Source of the DNA: Amphibalanus amphitrite
Lineage: Eukaryota > Arthropoda > Thecostraca > Balanomorpha > Balanidae
Direction of reading: 5' to 3'
Assembly (NCBI RefSeq): GCF_019059575.1
Contig: NW_024881844.1
Span: forward strand, 248,001-312,000
DNA: 64,000 nt
Under the pieces are notes generated by a model, which saw nothing but the letters and a program-made list of their open reading frames with translations, did no database searches and had not been told where the DNA came from. Every line of letters starts with the position of its first letter. Within the stretch, counting starts at the first letter, position 1. Positions 23,416 to 34,900 of this stretch are shown here, piece by piece. Position numbers and translations under genes: made by a program.

Positions 23416-24945
23416 TTAATGGACTCGTAAAGACCTGCCGAATCGAATGATATGCAAAATGGCCTTCAACCAGCTTCTCGTGACCTGGGTGACTCAGACC
23501 TGACCTTGACCCGAGGTCAATACCTCAGGTTGACCTCACCCGAACAAAAAGTATGCCATTCGACGAGCCTGAGCAAGAAAACACGATGGTGCCAAGGTCG
23601 CGGCTCTGTGACCATTTTGGCGACTATATTGACCAAAAACCGAGCCCGTGACCTAGGACACTTGATCTGACCGGCTTGATCTGACCCTAGAGGTCACCGA
23701 TTGATCTGAGACATTAACATCGAATACCAATCGCTACGTCTCGTAACGGCGCACACGCTCGTTTTTCCGCGATGTTTATTAGGGGCGAAACGGTGAGGGG
23801 GGTCTTACCAGCCCCCCTTCGGCAGGGGCGTATGTGGAAAACCCGTAGGTCCGGCGAGGGCTCGTTAATACAAGTAGTTTTAGGGCCTTGAATACTTAAA
23901 TAGGTACCTTACCATAAAATGAAAGCATAAGATAAAAGTGACACCTTATATCGACGCCCTTTCTCGTTCTCCCGTGAATTTCCGAAAAGTTGGATAGAGA
24001 CTTTTGAAAAAGGTACAGTCACTCGATTTTCTCAAGTTCGTCGGTCTTGGTAGATCAAGCAATACCAGAACAAGCTTACGAACACGCATATTTGATCAGG
24101 ATCGGATGATTGATACTATTTAAAATGGATCGTTCGTGCTTCCTGGATACCTATTCACGGGAGAACGGATTGGGATTAAAAAAAAAATGCTTCGATAGGC
24201 ATGTTACTCTTTGGTCAGTGGTCACTAACGTAACTAGGGAATACCTGTGCTCCCCCTATTAGTAAAGTAATCTTGCTCCCCCCCCCCCATGTCGATATAT
24301 CACAGGAATCTCCTAGCCTTCCCATTGAATAGGAATTACCAAGGGACGAGGTGTACTTACTACTGACCTACCTACCGTCTACCTACTGCCTATATGCAGC
24401 CCATTATCACTTTTTGGCGTGAAACAAGAGTGAAACGAGCGTGCTGCGCGTGACGAGAGGAAGACGACGATACACAATTTTAAGGTCCTAGATTATTAGC
24501 TGACCTTCCAGGTCAGGTCAATGGCCCATAAGTCGGGAAACCAAAATCGACCGTAACAACATGTAAAGCTCGAAAAAGCGAAAGAAGGTCATCAAAAGTC
24601 AATGACCTGACCTTCACATGACCTTGACACCCGTTATGATGCGTAGGATCAACATCATTTCACATGTTTGAACGTTTAAAACCACAAAAAGACGGGCAAT
24701 GCCCACATGCTATGAGCTGACATGCCGAATCGTGATTCCGGCCAAACATGGTCTCGAGGAACAGGTCACAGGTCAAAAGTCATTGCGGTCGGGCTCATAA
24801 AATTTTGAGGGTTGGTGTAAAATTAATTGACACGAGGGTAACTACTGAAAGTGTTGTCGCGATCGGCCGCTTTTTGCGCGAGTTATTCGCGAAAAACCAA
24901 GGAGGAGTGCGTTCGATCCCCTTTACCTATAAGTGCGAGGGTTAA
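23416..24945. mobile_element. Family B-related fragments
   Basis: About 23420-23880 resembles the left end of family B in inverse orientation (GATGTTTATTAGGGGCGAAACGG and C-run). About 24420-24940 resembles family B in direct orientation (AACGAGCGTGCTGCGCGTGA, then AATTTTAAGGTCCTAG, then GCGAGTTATTCGCGAAAAAC) and ends GTGCGAGGG-TTAA at about 24944. The AATTTTAAGG site is the intact counterpart of the insertion target at 54348. Confidence 0.5.
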
Positions 24946-25049
24946 TTCAACTTATTTTTATCAACCTCAACTTTTAGTTGAAACTGGATTTGTACACTTT
25001 TAAGGAAGGCTCGACCGAATTCGTAATTAGGTCCTACTACCTATATGTA

Positions 25050-26986
25050 GGGAAAGTGGGGTAAGACGGTCAGGGTAGGTAAGATGGGCACCCCTTCTGC
25101 AGTCTGCAGACCAAACCAATAGCGCTTAACGATCGCGAGAAAAATTAGGACCAGAATTGCCTTTCCCACTACACACCACCATTGAAGTCTGGTGAATTTG
25201 TGTTCAGTCAATAATCTTTTATTTTGATTTCTTTAAAAACATCCATTTCATTGAAAACATCCATAATGTATTGTGCAAGCTTTTGTATGCAGCACTATAG
25301 AGTTAAAAACTCGCAATCACTTGTGGTACACTCAATGCCACCAGTGTTCATTTACCGCGGATTTGCTTTGTCTGCATCAAGTTGTCCACAGAGAAAAATC
25401 GTGCTGAACTTCTGACATTGAGTTTCGGGTAAGACGGGCAACTGTGGATCCAATGGGTCTGTAATGGTGAAAATATTTTTGTTGCTGTAGGAAAAAAAGA
25501 AAGGTCAAAATTTGCGAATTGTCATTATATTTTTCAGAAAACATGCCATTATCTCAGGAACTATGATAGCTAGAAAAACGCTTGGAATAGCAATCGATAG
25601 CTTTTGAACTTTTCTTTTGACAAGGTCATTATCAAAAATGCCCTCAGGTCAACGGTTTAGCCTCTAGGTAGAGGGCAAAAACTCCAAAAATAGTTGTCGT
25701 TACGAAAAGTGTTTTTCGACAATAACTTTTGACTAAAAAAAGCCACGACATTTCTATTGCCAGAATCGTGTTCCTCTTGCCAAGACGCGTCGAATGAACT
25801 ATAATTTGACCTTGAAGGGTCAACTTTAAAATTTGACCTCAGGTCAAGGTCATGACCTGACCGAAAACGGTCATGTTGCATATCAGTCGATGCGCCTCGG
25901 CATGACAAACTCAACGAGACCATCTCCAGCGTTCTATCTCTTTCCAATCGAGAGTGATTTGCAATAATCTGTTTGTAGCCTAAATGACCTCGGATGACCT
26001 TTCTACAGGCTATCAGCAAAAAAGGCACCCTGGTCGTCACGGGATGGTTCAAATCATTGTGATTCTGAAATATTTGGACTGTTCCTATGCGTACACACGG
26101 CTCTAGAGGGATTTTCGTTTTTCTCCATTGACTTATAACGGAAAGGTCACGCCACTGACCTGACCTTAGGTCACGGATATAAAAAATCCGAGATATACAA
26201 ATTGTAGGCGCCCATGACATCATGCAATCCACTAAGTTTAAAACCTCTCTGACAAACACTGCAGGCTGGACATTATTGCAAACTTTTTTAGGCTTGGTCA
26301 GTTAACTTGACCTGGTGACCTGACCTGACATGACCTGGGATCAAAAATTTCACACATTGTCCAAAATTGATGTACAAAAAAGCAACTCCAAACGGCGCGG
26401 CGCGGTTTTTTATTCACACGCGTGACGCGAAAAACGCGACAGGGTGGTAACATATGCCCCTCCCCCCCCACTGGGGCGAAGGTTAAGAATATGTTCGATT
26501 TCGATACTCACAGACATGTTAGCAATATTCCTGCGGCGCAGTTTATTCTCGAATAATCAATGTGAAAAACGGCTCTACAAAGCTTTTGAACTAGGACCTA
26601 TATACGAGCATAGGCCTTCTGCACGAATCTCGTACCTATACCTACTGCCTTTCCGAAGCACTTGAGACCAACGAGCGACTGTATGAATGCGGCTAATCTC
26701 GGGCATTTGTTGCGAGCTGCGCTGATCGGTGAAAGAAGCTGGCCGTCTTTGCCCTACCCATGTGACCGTCTTAGGTACCCCATGGGGTGGGGTAAGACGG
26801 GTTTTTGCAAGGTTTTGCAAAAATAGCTGCAGTTTATTTGTTGAATCAGCTCTAAGTCTCATCTTCTGGCAAATGGAAGTAAAATGTCTAAAAAAGGTTT
26901 TTACTCAGTTTCCCGTTTCTATGACGTTTCTTACCGGCCGAAAAATGGCTCCAAAGTTAAGGTGCCCGTCTTACCCCACTTTCCCC
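25050..26986. mobile_element. TA-flanked element with GGTAAGACGG ends, nested
   Basis: Inverted ends GGGAAAGTGGGGTAAGACGG (left) and the near-exact inverse (right) are flanked by TA (25048 and 26987). The motif GGTAAGACGG recurs inside at about 25430 and 26790. The middle (about 25620-26485) is AGGTCA-rich and ends GGGGCGAAGG-TTAA, so a TTAA-type element appears to be nested. A 200-codon open frame on the - strand in this repeat (25657-26259) has no recognisable domain. Confidence 0.5.
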
Positions 26987-27069
26987 TATGTACACGTGGA
27001 AACGTTAAACGTTTTAATAAACGGCTAATGAGTTCGGCGTTCGCCACTTGTTCACTGTCCGGCGCGGCG

Positions 27070-27215
27070 GCCAGTAGCGGCGGAACACCTTCGATAAGGG
27101 GGGCACTGCCAACTTTTGGTCCCATTCTTTCCATGCAACGCCCATAAGGCTAATGTTAAAACGCTAAAATCAAACGGGGGCACGGTGCCCCGGTGCCCTC
27201 CCCGTTCCGCCGCCT
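27070..27215. repeat. Family D repeat, copy 1
   Basis: AGTAGCGGCGGAACACCTTC, then GGCACTGCC, TTTTGGTCCCATTCTTTCCA and GGCACGGTGCCCCGGTGCC, to GTTCCGCCGCC. It is shared almost base for base with 54657-54806. The outer ends (GCGGCGGAAC/GTTCCGCCGC) are inverted. Confidence 0.55.
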
Positions 27216-27374
27216 ATGGCGGCGGCGAGTCTATTGCACTGGCCAGATTGTCGTCCTGCACAGACCTGCACTGTTATTTTAGTTGTTACCGTTAACCGTT
27301 CGTCCTGATGACCTGTTACTTGACCCGACCGACGCGTTAGCCTGGTCGACGGGTAATCGCGGCCTCTACTAGTT

Positions 27375-27689
27375 TGTTTGTTTTGTTGGGTTAGGCCCTT
27401 TCGGTCCAATGAGACAATTTCAGAGCCGGGAGGATGATAGGATATAGGGGGAGACATTGGTCTGGGCAGGCACCCTAGTGAGTCGCCGGGGCTGAGCCCG
27501 TCCAGAGGACAGGCCACCCAGCCCCAAGGCACTCACTGCACCCGGCTACGGGGTGCGCTCCCTCGGGAGCAGCGGTGCCGCTCCAAGGGAGCAGCCCGCA
27601 TGAGATAAAGTTGCCTGTCCAGTCCGGAGGGGGGTTGCGGCGTGGAGGAGAAGGATTTCAGTATACTGAGGATAGAAACACGGAACGGT
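27375..27689 (-). mobile_element. SINE-like retroposon (family E), copy 2
   Basis: The 315-bp element is flanked by a perfect 14-bp direct repeat GGCCTCTACTAGTT (27361-27374 and 27690-27703). The - strand 3' tail is AACCCAACAAAACAAACA. The body matches copy 1 over its full length, except for the homopolymer runs and an extra CACTCACTGCACC segment. Confidence 0.7.
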
Positions 27690-27949
27690 GGCCTCTACTA
27701 GTTACTACTCGGAGCCGAGTCGACTGTCGAGACCTGGTCGAGAGTCGAGACGCCCGTCAGTTTTGTCTTGGAGGTTGCATTGCAATGCATGCACTGTACC
27801 GGATCGGCGGTCCGAATTTGCGAGATCCAGTGTACTTTGGTCACCTGTAACGCAGTTCAAATGTGAAACATGAAAATCCGTTGTCATCATATCGGAGAGA
27901 TGTCGGAGGCCGGAGGGCTGCACCGGGCTTCACGACCTGGCTACCACCC

Positions 27950-29430
27950 TGCCAGGGGGGTACGCTCCGGCTGTTTAGCATTACGAAAAGTGGTGACAGA
28001 CGTTTGTGGAGGATTGTCGACGAACTCTTGTTCCGCGAGCAGCACTCACGCGCTAGCGGAAAATCCACCAATCAGCGCTCGGCAGTGCTCGACGCTGATT
28101 GGCCCGACGCTCGTGACGAAATTGCGGGGGACCGCAGTTATTCTCTATGTACCCGAATAGGCTTTTGGATTTCAGAGGGGTTTCTTTAAGATTATATGCT
28201 GTTTCGAGCTGTTTTCGAGTTGAAATATATTTCTTATGACTGTTAGCTATATAATGGCACCATAAAATCATGATTTTAATTAATATTACCGATGTAATAT
28301 CGGCCGAAAAGACATGCTGTCTTGGCACGGACTGCCCTGCGGCTGATGTGGGGCCTTTAGTGCCAGCGTATGGTAATAATGGGCTGAAGAAGGGTTATTG
28401 GAGACTCTTAGAGCCCCACCAGGATTCAGTATAGGGTCATCAGAGGCCGGGAACGTCCATCAGGGGTCTGAGTAGGCCTGCCATAGGGGCATACATGACA
28501 CATCATGGAACATGGGTCAATCTAGATCCATTAGGGGCCGTTGAAGGGCCATCATTGTTCAGTGTGGGCCCGCAATTACCTCTAATGGGCATGCCGTGCC
28601 CCGATGGACTAACGCTGGCCTCCGATAAACCATCACCAGCCCCTGATAGGTCTACAAAGCCCCCTGCTGGGTCTAAATTGGTCACTGATATGCCCAAATG
28701 GGTCACTGAGAAACCCGTACAACATCCCCTGACTGCACCTGATGGACCAATGCCGTCCCCTCATGGGCCCACCACGGCTCTTGAATGGCCTCTTCAAGTC
28801 CCTGAAGCGCCTTTATTGGCCTAAATGGACCCCTGATTGGCTTATGTTGTCCCTAATGGTCCTATATGGCCCCCATGAGCCCTCAATTCGTCCCGAGACA
28901 GCCTTACATTATATGCCACCGGCCCCTGGTAGGCCTGCACTGGACCCACTGGGCCTATACCGACCCATAAAGGGCCCATGTCGAGCCCTCATGGGCCTCC
29001 GATGACCACACGCCGACATGTGTGGCCCCATCAGCAGTGGTCCGTCTATCCCATGTACTTACGGTCTTTTTGGCCGATGTGACACCGGTAGTATATAGAA
29101 ATGTCATAATTAAATGTCGTTATTATATAGTCAAAGGTCACGGAAAGAATATCCAAGCTCAAAAATGGCCTCAAACCCAACAAAAACTGATACAAATCCC
29201 CTTCAAAAGTCATAAGTCAATGAAACGCCATAGGGGAGTAGCTGCAGTCCCCCGCAATTTCGTCACGAGCATCGGGCCAATCAGCGTTGAGTATTGCCGA
29301 ACGCCGATTGGTCGATTTCCGCTAGCTTGTAAATGCTGCTTGCGGATATAGTCTTGAACAAGTGAGGGTCGCGGCAACTAAATATTGCTTGTCACCACTT
29401 TTTCTTCGGGAGCGTTCTACCTGGTTTATA
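27950..29430. mobile_element. Foldback-like element with long inverted arms
   Basis: The left arm (about 27985-28320) and right arm (about 29053-29404) are inverted copies: AAAAGTGGTGACA, then CTAGCGGAAA, CCAATCAGCG, CTGATTGGCCCGA, CTCGTGACGAAATTGCGGGG, to ATCGGCC-AAAAGAC. Weaker similarity extends outward (GGTACGCTCC). Between the arms is a degenerate short-period repeat. No transposase frame. Target duplications not resolved. Confidence 0.6.
28330..29045. repeat. Degenerate tandem repeat inside foldback-like element
   Basis: Variants of a CCCTNATGGGCC-type word (CTCATGGGCCC, CTAATGGGC, CTGATAGGTC, CTGATTGGC, CTAATGGTCC) recur every 15-25 bp. This produces Pro/Gly/Leu-rich open frames that are not genes. 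Confidence 0.45.
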
Positions 29431-29629
29431 TAGCCTTGCACCCTGCCATCTAGGAAGAATTATTGAATCTGTAGTGTAGGAATACGACACTAGAATGTAA
29501 CCTGCTTTGGATTCGCCAACATAAAGCCCGTGCAACTCCTAATGACCAACCACGTTCGGGGTAACAGCCTAATGTTTTGAATCGTGTGATTTGATTGGTC
29601 TTTCTTTTATGTGGTTCAGCTGCGTCTAT

Positions 29630-29754
29630 TTTGTCTGAGTTTGTGGGAATTTGGAGGTGGGTCGGACGTCGTTGATGTTTGTGCTGTGGAGACTGATATA
29701 CCGTTATATTCTGGTGATTGGAATTCTTATCGTTGAAGTGTCTTAACGGTCCTG
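29630..29754 (+). other. Candidate 5'-UTR exon, possibly of Sin3
   Basis: A stretch without an open frame of note ends at GGTCCTG followed by a perfect GTAAGT donor (29755-29760). It lies 2.2 kb upstream of the Sin3 coding start, on the same strand, and the next plausible acceptor is the CCCACAG at 31962. The donor is visible; linkage to Sin3 is inferred only from position. A TSS is not identifiable by eye. Confidence 0.25.
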
Positions 29755-30723
29755 GTAAGTACCCGATTATTTCATTTTCATGGCATCACAGTCACTAGCG
29801 CCACAGGCCCGACCGGCCTCAGCGCTTCGCTTTGTTGCCGTTCCAGTTCCCTTCCTATGTCATGTTCAAGCTTAAACGTTGCGAAATCTCTTTCATGATT
29901 TACTTTTAATTCAACTAATCATCACCTTCGCAGCTTCAGTCAAATTGACTCATGCATTGCTGTTCGGATGGTCATCATGCAAAGTGCTGGCTTGTGGCTT
30001 GTGCTGTCTGCAATGCTTGCGTTTCCTTTCGGCTTTATCATTCTTATTCCGCGCGGCAAATGCAATAGTTCTGTGCATTTTCTTACGATTTGTCTGGTAC
30101 TGTTTCAAGATAGTAATTGTGGTTTATATGATTCTGTATTTGCAGACTACGAGTTTCTCATTTCGTCATTTCGGACGAGTCCATTATCCGGAGGGGATTT
30201 CTGGGGCGGGGGAGGTCAGGGACAACGATTTCGTGCGCCGCATTTGCCTTTGAGCGGGAGTTCCTGCGGATTGGGATACACGAACTGGGAGTCCGTTGTA
30301 AGTGGTTAAAATTATTAAAGAAATACATGTAATTGGAGGTCCAGACCTCGATTTTCAATTACTTGTTTCATTAAATACATGGTGGGATTGGATGTCAGGG
30401 ATGATATTACCAGATGTTTCTTCAGTGGATTCTATTCTAATTTCATTGTTCTGTTTTAAATCAAAATGAGTTTCTGGGAAGATAAGCATGCTTTTCAATT
30501 TTTGCACAGATAAAATAGGTTTTTGTAGTTATTATTTCTCCATAAGTTTTTTGTCACTTTGTCTTTTAATTTCTCCATAACATTTTTTTTGTCACTTTGT
30601 CTTTACAAAGCTGCCAAGGCCACAAATAATGGCAATGGCACCCAAAATGATGTATAAATTTGTGAACAAAGCAGCAGGGGGACATTTCATGAGTAGATGA
30701 AATATCAAAATTGAATATAGCTG

Positions 30724-30971
30724 AGGGGTGTTCACGGGCACCGCACACTGCTGCGTGCGGTGTGTGCGGTGCGTCCAGCAGGCGTGGGGGTAGGGGATGG
30801 GTAGGCGGCTCTGACGTCACGGCTGCGTGCGGTGGACGGTCCGCTGTGGCCAGTCCCGACCGGCCACAGCGGTCGCTGTGTGCGGTGACGGAAGGCTGAC
30901 GTAGGGACGCAGTGGGCGGAGCTTGGAGGCTGTGTGCGGTCCGACCGCACACAGGGCCCGTGAACAGCCCT
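30724..30971. mobile_element. Short MITE with GTTCACGGGC inverted ends
   Basis: AGGGGTGTTCACGGGC at the left is matched by the inverse GCCCGTGAACAGCCCT at the right. The interior repeats TGCGTGCGGT/GTGTGCGGT words and is about 70% GC. No clear target duplication. Confidence 0.45.
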
Positions 30972-31952
30972 CTGGACAGCTTTATAAAATAGACAGAGTC
31001 TTTCCATATTGATGAGAATTCCAGGACCGATTTTTGCATGCCAATTTTTCGTCACGGAATACCTTTTCTCCATTTCTTGGCTCTCGAAACTTATGCTGGC
31101 TTTTCTTTGTGCCCACTTCTTTGTCTCGCAACAATGAATCCACTTTTTGGCAGCGCATCTCTTTATTTCACATGTTTTTCACTTACACATTTCTTCTCAA
31201 TCTCAGTAAATCCTTGTTTATGCAAAATGAAATCTTGACCTTACCTAACCAGCATTAATCCCAAGCTACACTTTGTGTGATCCTCCAGGAAATTAGACGC
31301 ATGACCTGCTATTTTCAGATTTTATGAGAAATAGGTATGCAGATCAAGTTCAGCGAATAGGAGATAGACTGGGCTTGACTGCGGGTCATGCACGTGCAGT
31401 CAAGGAAATGCGCAGTCAGTCTGTCGATGCTCAGTCCAGGAAATGCTCAATCAGTTGATGCTCAGTCCAGGAAATGTCAGGTAGATTGTAGATTGTCACC
31501 ATACCGATACTGAGTTCAGAGCTCTGAGCTTTTTTGCAGAGTTGGCGTGCTAATGAGAGATGTGACAGTTGTGCGAGGCACACCACAACAGGTAGTTACA
31601 GCTGCCTGTAGCAATTTTGAGTGTCCCTAAACAAAAGCCGAAGGTGCTCTACCCAGGAAAACTCCCCAGAAGGGAAACCTCACTTCTGGGGAGACTGAAT
31701 GGTCACTTTGCAGCTTACATTCGTTGATAAGAATTGTAGCACCTATGAGTTACAATCTATGAATAAGAATGCTTGTAGCATATCAACAAGTTATTGTGTC
31801 ATCAGATTCACCTACCCCATCATCTTGTTATTGTGATATCATCCAGGGCGCTCTCCTCTGCCATGTATGGCCTTTGGCTGGCTGAGTACCTGTGTCTTGG
31901 GTCGGTAGAGCGGCGGCGCCGGACGGCTGACGCGTGGTCGGTACATGTCCGT

Positions 31953-31990
31953 GTGCCCACAGCGCCCCGCGCCATCTCGGGAATGTGATG
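31953..31990 (+). promoter_or_regulatory. Sin3 start context with overlapping AUG-UGA start-stop element
   Basis: The Sin3 initiation region reads GGAATGTGATGAAG. An ATG at 31983-31985 is followed directly by TGA (31986-31988), whose A is the first base of the Sin3 ATG (31988-31990). A pyrimidine-rich stretch ending CCCACAG at 31962 could be the acceptor of an untranslated first intron. The arrangement is seen directly; any effect on translation is inference. Confidence 0.45.
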
Positions 31991-34900
31991 AAGCGCCAGG
32001 AGCCGCCGGTGAGTAGTGACGGCTCGCCAGCCGTGGTCTGCGTGGTGCCGCCGGCGCGCCGCTCGCCCGCCGAGCCGCCCGTCTTCTCGTCGCCCAGTCT
32101 GGCCGCCCAGCCGAGCCCGGCGCGGCTGACGGCGCAGACGGCGGCGCCATCCGCCGCGCCGCTGCCCCACCTGGCGTCTGCCGGCGGCGGTGGCGGCGGC
32201 CAGGGCCAGCAGCCGTCGGCGCTGCCGCCGGCGCCCGCCTCGCACGTGGTGCACAGCATCATGTCGTACCAGCAGGCGCCGCTGGCGGCCGGCCACGGCG
32301 CCCACCCGGCGCACGCCGCCTACGGCGAGAACCTCTCAGTGAAGAGTGACGGCGGCGGCGGCGGCGGCGCGTCGCAGTACTCTGCCGGCGCCGGCGGAGG
32401 GCCGGCCTCGGCCGCCGCCGGGCCGGTGCCGCACTCCTCCGCGCCGCAGGTCAGTGCCGGCGGCCGACTCGGCTATCCCACGGTGTACGGGACCGCCCCA
32501 GAGACCCAGACTGACGTTCAGACGTGGTCAGTCACGTTGCTTCAGGGCAGTGGGACTTAGCTGGGTGTTCAAAGCCTCTTGAACCACTACCCCAGACAGT
32601 TAATCTGAGGCCGTGCTCTCAGCTCTAGCTGTGGGCGCCACGTACCCGTGCTGTTACGGCACCTGTTCAATCAGCTCAAACAGATGTTGTGCACGTATGT
32701 ATCCGCGCTCCTACTCGCCCAGCTGACACTTCGCCACACGTTTGGTTCCAGATCTCCCACGTGGGTACCAGTGTGACGGTGTCGGTGTCCAGCTCCCTGC
32801 ATACACTGTCGAACGCGAGCGGCGCCAGCGTGCATCTGCCACAGGCGCATCCTATGCCAGTCAGAAGGGTGAGTCACTGCACTTCCCGGGATGCGTTCAG
32901 GTCTGCCTAGCAACAGGAAGGCTCAGTCCGGTTTAGCTGTGAACTAAACATGCGATTGCTTATGTTTTCTGAACTCGTGCTTGTTCCGTAATGCTTTTGG
33001 GTCTGCGGCTTTACTTGAGCGTGCAGTTAGACTTAAAGATAAGGGGTTGATCCGGCGAATATGGGGATATCTATGCATTCTTTCTGCAGGATACGTTGCT
33101 ATTTTGACCAAGTTGCGGAACAAAATATGGCTCAGTTGGATAAGACTGACGTGTGAACCGTACACCTTTCGAGCGACCCACGTGACTCTATCCAACCGCC
33201 CCATCTGACGTCGTGTGCTCGTCTGACTGCTGCCGACCCGTGTCTTACCGCGGCCGACCGGTGTCTCCTGCCCGGCAGACCACCGCGCCGATCGCCCAGC
33301 AGCCGAGTATGGCCGCAGCCGCCATGGTGATGGGCGCCGCCAGCGCCGGGAAGCCGCCGCAGCCGGGTGGCCCGCTGTCGGCGGCGCCGCCGGCGGGCAC
33401 CGCTCAGCCGGCGCCGACCGCCGCCGACGCCGGCGCCGGCCAGCCCAGCTACCACCGACTCAAGGTGGAGGACGCCCTCTCCTACCTGGACCAGGTCAAG
33501 TCCAAGTTTCAGAACAATCCGGAGGTCTACAACGACTTCCTTGATATCATGAAGGAATTTAAGGCACAAAAGTAAGTAATTGGGGGCTGTCTTGTGTCAA
33601 TGACGTTCAAGAATTTCTTGTTCTTAACATTCTCAATTACATATTTGCTTGTTGTCTCGTCGTCAAAAGAGAACGTCACTTTACACAGTATGTTCAGTTT
33701 GTCCGAGCGCAGCCGTTCCCCGTCCTGCAGCCGCCGCTGTCAGCTGTCGAGTGTTTGACTTCTGTTTCTGTCTGTATCCGTCTCTGTCAGTATCGACACA
33801 CCGGGCGTCATCACGCGAGTGTCCAGCCTATTCAGAGGACATCCGGCTCTCATCGTCGGCTTCAACACATTCCTGCCGCCCGGATACAAGATCGAGGTTC
33901 AGTCCAGCAATAATGTAAGTATCGTTAGAGAGCTGTGCTTCATGACAGTGGCTTAGCATACCTACCTAAGTTTAAATTCAACGTAACTGATTTATAGAAA
34001 TGTTCGATTGAATTAGTTTGTGCATTAGTGGTAATTATGGTTCATTGCCATATCTGCGGCATTCGTCGTATGGTTGATTGCCATATATTCGTACAAACAC
34101 CTGTCTACTGGACCTTTATAACGCCTTTATGTGCTCTCGTCGGCAGTACCTGCACGTCTCGATGACGGCGCCGGGTCAGGTGACCACGGTGGTGCACACG
34201 CCCACTGGCGGCTTCCAGACGTACTCGGACACGGTGGCACCGCCGCCGCCGCCGCAGCCCCAGCAGCAGCAGCCGCCGCCGCAGGCGCTGCCGACGGCGC
34301 CCGGCGCGCCGCCCAAGCCGAGTCACCAGCCGCCCACCCAGCCGCCGCGGTGAGCAGGGGCCCAGACCGTTCGGCTGGGGTGTAGCTAAATAGTGGTGCG
34401 TGAGTGCCAGGCGGGACAGGATTTCCATGATCGGTACTCGTTGGTTTGCATATTTTGGAGTGACCCCCGTGCGTTTTTCCGTTGAAATCATGTCCGAGAA
34501 TTCAGCTTTGTTGATCACTCGCGCCTCTGCTGACGCTTTGATTCTGTTCCCGGCCTCAGGAGCAGTTACGGCACAAACAACATCCTTTCGCACGCCGGCG
34601 CGGCGGCGGCCGGCGCCGGGGGCCACCACGTCACCTCGCACCACTCCTACAACCAGCCGCCGCCGTCTGCAGCGCCCACAGCCGCCGCGCCGGCCGCACC
34701 CGTCGGCGGCGTCGGCTCCAACCTGCCCAACCAGGGCGTGGGCGGCACACAGCAGAGCCAGCCGGTGGAGTTCAACCACGCCATCAACTACGTCAACAAA
34801 ATAAAGGTGAGACGACGTGCGAACGCTGTACTAGAAGAAAAATGCACTGGAAATTTATTTAACTCTCGTGATTGTTTCCGCGGTTATGGTTGCGCGTTGT

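Larger units (their letters stand above)
29431..31952. other. Sequence upstream of Sin3
   Basis: No coding gene recognised. It includes a possible untranslated exon (29630-29754), a direct duplication of a TTTCTCCATAA..TTTTTGTCACTTTG unit (30535-30605), a MITE (30724-30971), a short tandem repeat of GATGCTCAGTCCAGGAAATG (about 31385-31480) and a hairpin CTCCCCAGAAG/CTTCTGGGGAG (about 31663-31702). Confidence 0.35.

Noticed and set aside
25657-26259. A 200-codon frame on the - strand
   Set aside because: It lies in an AGGTCA-rich repeat, has no recognisable domain, and related copies do not keep it open.
28495-29005. Pro/Gly-rich frames that look like a repetitive secreted protein
   Set aside because: They arise from the degenerate short tandem repeat at the centre of the foldback-like element.
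31820-32314. Arg-rich frames opposite the first Sin3 exon
   Set aside because: They are antisense to GC-rich coding sequence; the + strand frame joins the conserved Sin3 exons in phase.
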